Shown here: positions 51,892-60,399 of the stretch, piece by piece
Numbering within the stretch: the first letter of the stretch is position 1
Layout: each line of letters begins with the position of its first letter
From: Hebobacterum sp964559435
GTDB lineage: Bacteria; Armatimonadota; Hebobacteria; Hebobacterales; Hebobacteraceae
Direction of reading: 5' to 3'
Length of the DNA stretch: 64,000 nucleotides
Assembly (NCBI GenBank): GCA_964559435.1
Contig: CAZLHI010000005.1
Location: forward strand, 62,001 to 126,000
Position numbers and translations under genes: made by a program
Notes under the pieces: generated by a model
Told to the model about the DNA's origin: nothing
What the model saw: only the letters and a program-made list of their open reading frames with translations
The model's database searches: none

Positions 51892-54800
51892 ATGCCACGT
51901 CGCACTGATCTGAAGAAGGTGATGGTGATCGGGTCCGGCCCGATCGTGATCGGCCAGGCGGCGGAGTTCGACTACGCGGGCACGCAGGCCTGCAAGGCCC
52001 TGCACGAAGAGAGCATGGAGGTCGTGCTCATCAACTCTAATCCCGCGACTATTATGACCGACACCAACATGGCCGAGCGGATCTACGTCGAGCCGCTCAC
52101 ACTCGAATTCGCGGCCCGCATTATCGAGCAGGAGAGGCCACAGGGGCTGCTCGGCACACTGGGCGGCCAGACCGGCCTGAACCTGGCGACACAGCTTGCC
52201 CGCGCGGGCGTGTTGGACCGGTTCGAGGTGGACCTCCTCGGCACGTCGCTGGAGGCCATCGAGAGAGCGGAGGACCGGGACCGGTTTCGGGAGACGATGC
52301 GGTCGATCGGGGAGCCGGTGCCAGAAAGCGCGATCGTGCACACGATCCAGGAGGCCGTCGAGTTCTCCCGCACGATCGGCTTCCCGGTCATAGTCCGTCC
52401 GGCCTACACGTTAGGTGGCACCGGCGGCGGCATTGCGTGGGATGACCAGCAGCTGCGCGACATTTGCGAGCGCGGCCTGAAGATGAGCATGATCCACCAG
52501 GTGCTCTTAGAGCGCTGCGTCATCGGGTGGAAGGAGATCGAGTACGAGGTGATGCGCGACGGGGCCGACACGTGCATCACAGTGTGCAGCATGGAGAACC
52601 TCGACCCGATGGGCGTCCACACCGGCGACTCCATCGTCACCGCTCCCGCGCAGACGCTCGGCGATCAGGAGTATCAGATGCTGCGGACCGCCTCCCTGAA
52701 GATCATCAGGGCGCTCGGCATAGAGGGCGGCTGCAACATTCAGTTCGCTCTCAATCCCGACAGCTACGAGTACTACGTCATCGAAGTGAACCCGAGAGTG
52801 AGCCGGTCGAGCGCCCTGGCCTCGAAGGCCACTGGCTACCCGATAGCCCGCGTGGCCGCGAAGATCGCGGTTGGGCTGCGCCTCGATGAGATACCGAACG
52901 CCGTCACACAGAAGACGCTGGCCTGCTTCGAGCCGACCATAGACTACGTGGTCGTGAAGATCCCGCGCTGGCCCTTCGACAAGTTCGCCCTCGCCGACCG
53001 CACAGTCGGCACGCAAATGAAGGCCACCGGAGAGGTGATGGCGATCGACCGGACGTTCGAGGCTGCTCTCCTGAAGGGCGTCAGATCGCTGGAGATTGGC
53101 GCCTATGGGCTGCGCTCCAAGACCGTCGCGCAGTGGGGGGAGATGCAGATCGAGGAGTGCCTGCGCGAGGCCACGGATGAGCGGCTGTTCGCGGTCGCCG
53201 AAGCTTTCCGCCGGGGCATGATGGTGCAGGAGGTCGCGGAGCTATCCCGCATCGATCCATGGTTTCTGCAGAAGATCAAGAACATCGTCGATCTGGAGAG
53301 CGAGGTGCGGCAGGCCGGCGCGGACGGGCTGACCGATGAGCTGCTACGGCGGGCAAAGCGGTATGGCTTCTCCGACCATGAGATTTCCGACATGCTCCGT
53401 ATATCGGAGCCCGAGCTCCGGGGCAGGCGGGCCGGGCTCAAGCTCGTCCCGCCGTACAAGATGGTGGATACGTGCGCGGCCGAGTTCGAGGCGGTCACGC
53501 CCTACTACTACTCGACGTATGAGTCTGAGTGCGAAGTCGAGGTCGCCGACCAGCCTCGAGTCATCGTGATAGGCGCGGGGCCGATACGCATCGGTCAGGG
53601 AATCGAGTTCGACTACTGCACGGTGCACGCCGTCTGGGCCCTGCGCGAGGAGGGCTATCAGTCAATCATCATCAACAACAACCCCGAGACTGTATCGACC
53701 GACTTCGACACCTCCGACAAGCTGTACTTCGAGCCGATCACGGAAGAGGACACACTCCACATCATCCGCCGAGAGAGGCCGGAGGGCGTGGTCGTGCAGT
53801 TCGGCGGCCAGACAGCAATCAACCTTGCCGGTGTGTTCCACGAGAATGGCGTCAGGATTCTCGGGACGCAGTTCGAGGGGATCGACATCGCGGAGGACCG
53901 CGATAGGTTCGAGCGAATGCTGCGCGAGCTCGGCATCCCCAAGCCTCCGGGGCGGGGCGTAACCTCGGTCCAGGAAGGGGCAGAGACAGCTCGCGGGATC
54001 GGCTACCCCGTGTTGGTTCGCCCCTCTTACGTGCTCGGGGGGCGGGCGATGGAGATCGTCTACTCCGAGGAAGAGCTGCTGTCGTATATGCACCTCGCCA
54101 CCGATGTCTCTCCGCGGCATCCGATTCTCGTAGACAAGTACGTCGTGGGGACGGAGCTCGAAGTAGACTTGATCTGCGACGGCGAGGAGGTGCTCATCCC
54201 GGGGATCATGGAGCACATCGAGCGCGCCGGCGTGCACTCCGGCGACTCGATGGCGGTGTGCCCGCCGGTGAACCTCGGTGATGAGGTTCAACAGACGGTC
54301 GTGGAGTACTCCTCTCGCCTCGCGCGGGCGCTGGACGTGCGCGGCCTGATGAACATCCAGTTCGTGCTCGATGCGGACGAGGCAATCTATGTTCTCGAAG
54401 TCAACCCCAGGGCGAGCCGGACCGTGCCGTATCTGTCAAAGGTCACGGGCATTCCGATGGTGAACGTGGCCACCAAGTGCATGCTCGGGCGCACGCTTGA
54501 AGAGCTGGGCTACGAGCCCGGCCTGTTCCCGGCGCGGCCGTACTACGCGGTGAAGGCCCCCGTCTTTTCTTTCTCGAAGCTCACGGAGGTCGACATCAAT
54601 CTTGGGCCGGAGATGAAGTCGACCGGCGAGATCATGGGCGTGGACCCAGACTACTCCAAAGCCCTCTACAAGGCGATGGTGGCCTCGGGCGTCGAGGTCC
54701 CCACCCGGGGGACACTCCTCGCGACCATCGCAGACCGCGATAAGGAGGATGCTGCCCAGCTCGTCCGGGAGTTCGCGGACCTTGGCTTTCGGATTTACGC

Positions 54801-55134
54801 GACAGCCGGGACACAGCGGCATCTTGAGAACGTCGGCGTCGCGGCAACGCCGATCAAGAAGATCAGCGAGGGCAGTCCGAACATCATCGACCTCGTGCGG
54901 TCCGGCGAGATAGATCTGGTCCTCAACACACTTTCCCCAGAGCGAAATCCCGAGCGGGAAGGGGCCCGAATTCGTCGGGCCTCTGTGGAGCTTGCGATAC
55001 CTTGCCTCACTTCGCTCGACACGGCGCGCGCCCTCCTGCTGGCCCTATCCAACCGCAAAGATGGCGAGGAGTTCTCCGTCGTGCCCATCAACGAGTACGC
55101 GGGGATGGCTGGGCCGGCGCCGTCGGCCAGCTAA
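51892..55134 (+). CDS. carB: carbamoyl-phosphate synthase large subunit
   Basis: This 1080-residue enzyme makes carbamoyl phosphate for pyrimidines and arginine. Two homologous ATP-grasp halves start with VMVIGSGPIVIGQAAEFDYAGTQ (about residue 8) and VIVIGAGPIRIGQGIEFDY (about 557). VRPAYTLGGTGGG and VRPSYVLGGRAME mark the two ATP loops, and EVNPRVSRSSALASKATGYP and EVNPRASRTVPYLSKVTG the metal sites. The C-terminal 140 residues are the MGS-like allosteric domain. ATG 51892 has CAGGAGACTG upstream. The gene is complete despite the RAYT insertion just upstream. Confidence 0.96.
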   Translation: MPRRTDLKKVMVIGSGPIVIGQAAEFDYAGTQACKALHEESMEVVLINSNPATIMTDTNMAERIYVEPLTLEFAARIIEQERPQGLLGTLGGQTGLNLATQLARAGVLDRFEVDLLGTSLEAIERAEDRDRFRETMRSIGEPVPESAIVHTIQEAVEFSRTIGFPVIVRPAYTLGGTGGGIAWDDQQLRDICERGLKMSMIHQVLLERCVIGWKEIEYEVMRDGADTCITVCSMENLDPMGVHTGDSIVTAPAQTLGDQEYQMLRTASLKIIRALGIEGGCNIQFALNPDSYEYYVIEVNPRVSRSSALASKATGYPIARVAAKIAVGLRLDEIPNAVTQKTLACFEPTIDYVVVKIPRWPFDKFALADRTVGTQMKATGEVMAIDRTFEAALLKGVRSLEIGAYGLRSKTVAQWGEMQIEECLREATDERLFAVAEAFRRGMMVQEVAELSRIDPWFLQKIKNIVDLESEVRQAGADGLTDELLRRAKRYGFSDHEISDMLRISEPELRGRRAGLKLVPPYKMVDTCAAEFEAVTPYYYSTYESECEVEVADQPRVIVIGAGPIRIGQGIEFDYCTVHAVWALREEGYQSIIINNNPETVSTDFDTSDKLYFEPITEEDTLHIIRRERPEGVVVQFGGQTAINLAGVFHENGVRILGTQFEGIDIAEDRDRFERMLRELGIPKPPGRGVTSVQEGAETARGIGYPVLVRPSYVLGGRAMEIVYSEEELLSYMHLATDVSPRHPILVDKYVVGTELEVDLICDGEEVLIPGIMEHIERAGVHSGDSMAVCPPVNLGDEVQQTVVEYSSRLARALDVRGLMNIQFVLDADEAIYVLEVNPRASRTVPYLSKVTGIPMVNVATKCMLGRTLEELGYEPGLFPARPYYAVKAPVFSFSKLTEVDINLGPEMKSTGEIMGVDPDYSKALYKAMVASGVEVPTRGTLLATIADRDKEDAAQLVREFADLGFRIYATAGTQRHLENVGVAATPIKKISEGSPNIIDLVRSGEIDLVLNTLSPERNPEREGARIRRASVELAIPCLTSLDTARALLLALSNRKDGEEFSVVPINEYAGMAGPAPSAS

Positions 55135-55208
55135 CAGCGAGACGCGAGTTTCAGAGGTGGGATTAGTAGCGCGAGGAAGGCCTCTACGAAAGATTACCAG
55201 GGGTTGAG

Positions 55209-55997
55209 GTGATGGCAGGGCCGATTCGGGTGACATTCTTCGGCACGGCGGCCGGCTTCCCGACGATGAAACGGGCACATACGACATCCATCGGTGTGTG
55301 GTGGGAGAAGTCCCTCTATCTCTTCGATGCCGGGGCCTCGGTGGCTTCGCAGTTCTCCCGTCTCGACATCCACCCGGACGACCCGCACGCCATCTTCCTA
55401 ACGCACTTGCACGCCGATCATGTTGGTGGACTTGCGGTCCTGCTCCAGTGGCTCCAGCTAAACAAGCGACGGAAGACCCTGCCTCTGTTTGTGCCGGACG
55501 CGTCGCTGGACGGAATCAGAGACTACCTTCATCTGGTTTACCTGTTTCCATTGGGCGACTTCGATCTGGACTTGCGGCCGGTCGCAGGAGGGTTCGCTCA
55601 TCGAGAGAACGGCGTCGAAGTCTTGGCAGTCACCAGCCACCACCTTGAGCCCGGGGAGCAGAGGCGCCGCGAGACTGGCGCCCGCGCCGCTACGCAGGCA
55701 TTTTCCTACTTGATAACCGCGGGCCAGAAGAGGATCTACTTCTCCGGGGACATCGCCGAGCCCGGTGAGGCGGGGGAGCACGCCTCGGGCGCGGACCTGG
55801 CGGTGATAGAGCTGGCCCATTTCGAACCAGAGGAACTGGGCGAAGCTCTGAGCGGCTCAAGTCTGCCGCGGCTCGTCGTCACGCACCTGCTGGACACGTT
55901 CGAGCCGGTGGAACACGAGATTCCGGCTCGCATCAACGCCGCTGGGTACGAGGGCGAGATAACGGTTGCAGAAGATGGCCTTGAGGTCGAACTCTGA
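55209..55997 (+). CDS. metallo-beta-lactamase-fold hydrolase (RNase Z-like)
   Basis: A 262-residue MBL-fold protein with RNase Z/ElaC-like features. FFGTAAGFPTMKRAHTTSIGVWW is an N-terminal strand typical of the RNase Z group, the zinc motif is FLTHLHADHVGGL, and further ligands are in SHHLEPG, YFSGDI and VVTHLLD. It lacks an obvious exosite arm of tRNase Z, so tRNA 3' processing is only one possibility. Since tRNA-Pro and tRNA-Ser in this window lack encoded CCA, a tRNase Z must exist somewhere. Start GTG 55209 or ATG 55212; GGGGTTGAGG precedes both. Confidence 0.8.
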   Translation: MMAGPIRVTFFGTAAGFPTMKRAHTTSIGVWWEKSLYLFDAGASVASQFSRLDIHPDDPHAIFLTHLHADHVGGLAVLLQWLQLNKRRKTLPLFVPDASLDGIRDYLHLVYLFPLGDFDLDLRPVAGGFAHRENGVEVLAVTSHHLEPGEQRRRETGARAATQAFSYLITAGQKRIYFSGDIAEPGEAGEHASGADLAVIELAHFEPEELGEALSGSSLPRLVVTHLLDTFEPVEHEIPARINAAGYEGEITVAEDGLEVEL

Positions 55998-56024
55998 CAT
56001 GGACCGGGGTGAGGTGGACGGCGA

Positions 56025-57557
56025 GTGAGCGCGGCCGCGCGGCTGAAGACTGGGGCGAAACGCGTGGCGCGAGCCGCGGTGGGCGCACTATCCCCTGCTC
56101 TCTTGCGGCGGATTCAGCTGGCGCGTGCTCGGCAGCTGTACCTCAACGAACCGGCGCGCGGCCCCCGACGGCTCTTGCTGGAGCCGACGACGGGCTGCAA
56201 CCATCGCTGCGTGATGTGCGGGGAGCATAGCTCCCGTCTCGCCAAGCCGATCCTGGCACGATATATGTCATTCGAGCGCATCGCCGGGCTCCTGCGCGAG
56301 ATGCGGGAGATGGGAACGGAGGAGGTGTGGCTCGCGGGCCGCGGGGAGCCGCTCCTCCATCCGAAGGTGACAGACATAGTCCAGCTTGCCGGTTCTCTCG
56401 GGATGCACAGCTTGATCACGACCAACGGGGCCCCTCTGACCGAGGAACTGGCCGACAGGCTGTGCCAGTGGGGCCTGCGCCAGTTGAGCCTTTCCATCGA
56501 TTCGGGCACCCCCGAGACCTATGCGGAAGTCCACCGCGCACCGCCTGATGATCGGGCTCGAATTCTGGGGCTGATGAACCGGCTCTCGCGGATGGGCGAG
56601 TGTAGGCCGCGCCTCCTGGCGAGCATGGTGCTGTCACAGCTTAACTTCCGCGAGTTGCTCATGTTCGTTGCCGATGCCATTCAGGGTGGCGCAACCAGCG
56701 TATTTGTCGGCGGCATGCGTCCTGTGCCGTTCGATTCTGCGGACCTGGCACTGAGTGAGAAAGATTGGGCCCGGGTACGGGACGACCTGCGCGCGGCAGC
56801 CGAGCTTGCGTCGGCGGCGGGCGTGGACTTGATCACGGACAACATACAGCCAGCGGAAGAACCGCGCGTGGAGGCGTGGCCATATGCGAACATGGCATGC
56901 TTCATCGGCCATCTCTTCACGGTCGTAGACGTCGACGGCGACGTTCACGGCTGCTGCACCTGTCAGAATCGGCTCGGCTCCCTCGAGGAGGCGTCGTTCC
57001 AGAAGATCTGGCGCTCTAGACCATACCGGCTTTTCCGCAGAGTCCTTCGCGAGATGCCATCGAGTGGCTCCACGCCCCCTCGCTGTGAGTGCCGACACGG
57101 GTGTGGCCACATCTCCGAGAACGTGCGCCTGCAGCAGGAGCTGCACTTCCATTTCCCAGCGTCATTGCCACCCAGCAAGTTCGCCAGTCGGGCCGATGTC
57201 GCGGAGGCGCTCTGCCGCCACCTCGATGAGATTCTGCCGGCTCGCGAGCGAGATTACTCATTCGCGGACCTGCCAAAAGAGTACGAGCAGGCCGCCTCTC
57301 GCCTCAGGCAAGTCGGAATCATGGCCCACACAGGCTCCACGGGCGGCCGCTGGATGTTCGAGCCGCGGCGCCTTGTCGCCCGCGGCGAGTTCGCGGATAC
57401 CGTCAGCCGGGCCCTGGTCGCTTCCGGCCTCACAAAAGAGAGGGCCGAGTCAGCGATTTCGACATCCCGGGGTGGCTGCGGACACGCTGCCCAGCCCATC
57501 ACAAAGCACGACATGACTCGGTGGCTGCAGGCAGTCGCCGCTGGCCTTCGCGAGTAG
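56025..57557 (+). CDS. radical SAM protein with SPASM-type C-terminal cysteines
   Basis: A 510-residue radical SAM enzyme. The iron-sulfur motif CxxxCxxC is in EPTTGCNHRCVMCGEH (about residues 53-68). WLAGRGEPLLHP, ITTNGAPL and LSIDSGTPETY follow in the usual order of the SAM barrel. A SPASM/twitch-like segment holds GCCTCQNRLGSL, CECRHGCGH and nearby cysteines for auxiliary clusters. The last 110 residues form an unassigned domain. GTG start at 56025. Many SPASM enzymes modify peptides, but no precursor peptide gene is recognisable nearby. It may be grouped with the MBL-fold gene 27 bases upstream. Confidence 0.82.
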   Translation: MSAAARLKTGAKRVARAAVGALSPALLRRIQLARARQLYLNEPARGPRRLLLEPTTGCNHRCVMCGEHSSRLAKPILARYMSFERIAGLLREMREMGTEEVWLAGRGEPLLHPKVTDIVQLAGSLGMHSLITTNGAPLTEELADRLCQWGLRQLSLSIDSGTPETYAEVHRAPPDDRARILGLMNRLSRMGECRPRLLASMVLSQLNFRELLMFVADAIQGGATSVFVGGMRPVPFDSADLALSEKDWARVRDDLRAAAELASAAGVDLITDNIQPAEEPRVEAWPYANMACFIGHLFTVVDVDGDVHGCCTCQNRLGSLEEASFQKIWRSRPYRLFRRVLREMPSSGSTPPRCECRHGCGHISENVRLQQELHFHFPASLPPSKFASRADVAEALCRHLDEILPARERDYSFADLPKEYEQAASRLRQVGIMAHTGSTGGRWMFEPRRLVARGEFADTVSRALVASGLTKERAESAISTSRGGCGHAAQPITKHDMTRWLQAVAAGLRE

Positions 57558-57561
57558 ACCT

Positions 57562-57860
57562 GTGGACGGTCGGGATTATCCAAATGGCCAGGCCGCTCGT
57601 CTCCGGCGTCTTGTCCGTTGCATCCCTGGCCTTGCTCTAGCTTACCGAGCCCTTCGGGGCCTCTACTGGCGCATTAGGGGGGGCAGTGCCCAGGCGCCGC
57701 CGAGTGGAGGACGTCTGGGGCGGGGACGCGCAGGAACGCGCAGACCGCCCGCCGCGCGGTGCTCGACCGCCTCTACGCCGCCGAGCGCGCAGCGCTGGAT
57801 GCCGGCGAGTTCAGCAGCGACTTCGCCTTCATCGTTGCGCAGCGTCCTTCTCACACGTGA
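57562..57860 (+). pseudogene. probable frameshifted gene remnant
   Basis: Protein-like sequence is spread over three frames. The first begins at GTG 57562 and includes RRLVRCIPGLALAYRALRGLYWRIRGG. It then meets a run of seven G at 57677-57683. The next phase reads VEDVWGGDAQERADRPPR. A third phase reads AVLDRLYAAERAALDAGEFSSD and ends at a TGA near 57860. Together they look like one short protein broken by at least two frameshifts, one at the G run. Family unknown. The following 57861-58075 holds no gene that I can see. Confidence 0.4.
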
Positions 57861-58075
57861 CCTCGTCTTAGGGGCTCCTTCGCCGGTCCATAGTTTGCCC
57901 GCAACGGTCCGACCGTAGCCAGACGGATTGCCGTGCTTGCCGAGTCCGTGCAGATGTGCCCGGGCCCGCCTGAGTTCCCTCAGCCGCTGGCAGCGTCGCA
58001 AGATGTTGGAAATGTGTAGTCTGCGTGCGGAGGTAACGAGGAAGCCTTGATAGAATCCTATTGCGCGCTGGTGCC

Positions 58076-59254
58076 ATGGAGCGGTCTACCGGAAAGCGGA
58101 TAGTACTGCACGTCGACATGGACGCCTTCTACGCGGCCGTCGAGCAGCGGGACCGTCCCGAGCTCCGCGGACGCCCTGTCATCGTCGGCGGAAGCCCGGA
58201 GGGCCGAGGTGTCGTATCGGCTGCGTCTTATGAGGCCCGCGAGTTCGGCGTGCACTCAGCAATGCCGGCTGCCCAGGCGGCCCGCCTATGTCCGGACGGA
58301 ATCTTCCTGCCGGTCGACTTCAGGAAATACCGAGCCGCGTCGGAGCAGATCATGAAGGTACTCGAGCGGCACTCCGACCGGATCGAGCAGATCTCCATTG
58401 ACGAAGCTTTTCTCGACTTGACCGATCGCTCCCGTGACTTCCGCGAGGCGGAGCGCACCGCGAAGAAGATCAAGCGCGATATCAGAACAGAGGTGAAGCT
58501 CACGGCCTCGATAGGCGTGGGCCCAAACAAGTTCCTGGCCAAGCTCGGCTCCGATCTCCACAAGCCCGACGGGCTTACCGTGATACGACCGGAAGAGGCC
58601 GAGGCCTTCCTCGCTCCGTTGCCGGCGCAGAGGATCTGGGGAGTCGGCTCCAAGACCGCGGCCCGTCTGGAGGCGGCCGAATTCAGAACCATCGGCGACG
58701 TGGCAGCCGCGTCTGTCCCGCAACTCCGTCAGGTCCTGGGGGCATGGGCGGACGTCGCTCATGAGTTGGCACGGGGGATCGACGAGCGGCCCGTGGAGCC
58801 GGTGCGGGAGGCGAAGTCGGTCAGCTCGGAGCAGACGTTCCCCACAGACCTCCGCGATATTGCTGAGATGCGCCGGGCGCTCGCCGCGCTCAGCGAAGAG
58901 GTCGCAGCGCGATTGGGGCGTGAGGAAGCCAGGGCCAGAACCGTCGGCATCAAGGTGAGGTTTGGCGATTTCCAGACCATCACACGGCAGACGAAGCTCG
59001 CCGAGCCAACGGATCAGCCGGCCGTGGTGCGGCGCGTTGCCCACGAGCTGCTGGATGGAGTCGAGCGAGAGGAGGAGGGCATTCGACTGCTGGGCGTCCG
59101 CGCGGCCGATCTCGAGCACGGCCCCGGGCAACTCTCTCTGTTCGATGAGAAGGCCCAGCGGCGAGGACAGTTGGAGAGAACGTTGTCCTATCTGCGCAGG
59201 CGCTATGGGCCCGACGCCGTGAAGTGGGCTCGAGAGATGGGGAAGGAAGCCTAA
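58076..59254 (+). CDS. dinB: DNA polymerase IV
   Basis: This 392-residue Y-family translesion polymerase shows the catalytic Asp in VLHVDMDAFYAAVEQR and Asp-Glu in ISIDEAFLDLT. PVIVGGSPEGRGVVSAASYEAR, LTASIGVGPNKFLAKLGSDLHKPDGL and the little-finger domain SVSSEQTFPTDL are all typical. The C-terminal QLSLFDE is a beta-clamp binding motif. ATG 58076 was chosen because it gives the usual short N-terminus; a TTG at 58061 is also in frame. No LexA box or SOS operator is evident upstream. Confidence 0.94.
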   Translation: MERSTGKRIVLHVDMDAFYAAVEQRDRPELRGRPVIVGGSPEGRGVVSAASYEAREFGVHSAMPAAQAARLCPDGIFLPVDFRKYRAASEQIMKVLERHSDRIEQISIDEAFLDLTDRSRDFREAERTAKKIKRDIRTEVKLTASIGVGPNKFLAKLGSDLHKPDGLTVIRPEEAEAFLAPLPAQRIWGVGSKTAARLEAAEFRTIGDVAAASVPQLRQVLGAWADVAHELARGIDERPVEPVREAKSVSSEQTFPTDLRDIAEMRRALAALSEEVAARLGREEARARTVGIKVRFGDFQTITRQTKLAEPTDQPAVVRRVAHELLDGVEREEEGIRLLGVRAADLEHGPGQLSLFDEKAQRRGQLERTLSYLRRRYGPDAVKWAREMGKEA

Positions 59255-59294
59255 CCCCTGACCCCCACCGCAAGGCCGCTAGGAGTGGGAAGTC

Positions 59295-59975
59295 CTACCT
59301 CGGATGCCCGACGGGGACGATGTACAACGGCGTCTCTCCCGAAGGCAGGTCCAGCAAGTCCGATATCGCCTGCTCGCGCAGCGCTCCAACCGGAACCGCC
59401 CCGAGGCCGAGGGCGACGGCCTGCAAGAGTATGTTCTCCGCTACGTGACCCACCTCCATGTGTACGTACCGCTCCGCCCGCTCGCCGTACTTGCCCGACG
59501 TCCGCGCGTAGACCGCGGTGATCACGAAGTCCAGCGGAGCTTGCCGCACGAAGTCCTGGCCGAGGGCCGCCAGGGCGAGCTCCCGACGCTGATCCTGCGT
59601 GCCGAGCTGAATCAACTTGTGGCCTTTCGGCAGGTACCGGAAGACCCCCTCGGCGGTGAACAGATAGAGCTCAAGCGGATAGGTGGCACCGGCCGAGGGC
59701 GCGGCGCGGAACTGCCGGATCGGGTCAGTGATGCCCTGCCCGGCCCAGGCGAGTTGCGAGATCTGGTCGAGCGTCAGCGTCTGCTGCGTGAAGTGACGCA
59801 CGGAGCGACGCTTCGCTATCGCTTCTGGCAGCGACATGCCGCCTTCCGTCACAGGCGGCGGCAGGACGATCTCCCGGCCCTCGCCTGACGCGGTGCCCTG
59901 TCCACAGCCGAGAGTGCCGGGAAGTGTCACGCTGGCTGCCATGACCAGGCACAGGATGATCAGCCTTGTCTTCAT
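59295..59975 (-). CDS. nitroreductase-fold lipoprotein (SagB/ThcOx-like)
   Basis: A 226-residue flavin-dependent nitroreductase-family protein related to SagB-type dehydrogenases. The N-terminal signal (residues 1-24) ends in a lipobox, PGTLGC, so the protein is probably lipid-anchored outside the membrane. SLPEAIAKRRSVRHFTQQTLTLDQISQLAWAGQG is the FMN-binding start of the fold; APSAGATYPLELYLF and EVGHVAENILLQAVALGLGAVPVGAL are typical of SagB-like proteins. The ATG at 59975, with GGAGGGG upstream, was chosen over a longer frame. No YcaO or precursor peptide gene is present, so it is not part of a thiazole/oxazole peptide cluster here. Confidence 0.85.
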   Translation of the reverse strand: MKTRLIILCLVMAASVTLPGTLGCGQGTASGEGREIVLPPPVTEGGMSLPEAIAKRRSVRHFTQQTLTLDQISQLAWAGQGITDPIRQFRAAPSAGATYPLELYLFTAEGVFRYLPKGHKLIQLGTQDQRRELALAALGQDFVRQAPLDFVITAVYARTSGKYGERAERYVHMEVGHVAENILLQAVALGLGAVPVGALREQAISDLLDLPSGETPLYIVPVGHPR

Positions 59976-60399
59976 GGCTCCCCTCCGTCTTCCCTTCGAG
60001 TTTCCTTCGATCGGCCGTTCCACGATTCCGGCCCAGCTCCTGCGCTCGCGGTAAGCAAACATGTCCAGTTGGGTTTCGTCGAATTCGCTGCCAACACGAG
60101 TTTCCCAGCCGCGGGGAGATACAGATGGGCTCGTACGAGCGTCTAATAGCGTAAGCTACAAGCGAGGGGGTCTGGCGATGACACGATGTGTCTGGCGAGT
60201 GGCGCTTCCGGGGTGCCTTTGCTTGCCGGCACGAGTTTGAAGACCGACGACGTGAAGACCCTGGAGCGCTGCCGCCCAAGTTCAGGTCGTCCGGTTCTCT
60301 GCTGCTCTCCGTCGGAGCAGATTCTGGAGTCTCTACAGGAAGACAGTTCGAAGAGAGGCGCCGCCCGCCAGAGGGCGGCGCCTCTTCCTGTATGTGGCT
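59976..60399. other. intergenic region, no gene seen
   Basis: A 424-base stretch between two minus-strand genes. The 3' part holds the terminator listed at 60353-60386. The remaining short frames on both strands have no ribosome-binding site or recognisable motif. A short perfect palindrome (CTCGTACGAG, about 60133) and no convincing promoter are seen. Confidence 0.5.
60353..60386 (-). terminator. terminator after the GspE-like gene
   Basis: GAGGCGCCGCCC (60355-60366) and GGGCGGCGCCTC (60373-60384) form a 12 bp perfect stem with a six-base loop, about 15 bases beyond the stop of the minus-strand gene. The following bases on the minus strand are T-containing (TCTTCG) but not a long T run. Confidence 0.65.

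Noticed and set aside
59295..59975. SagB-like gene as a sign of an azole-peptide cluster
   Set aside because: No YcaO cyclodehydratase, precursor peptide or transporter is in the neighbourhood, and the protein is a predicted lipoprotein.
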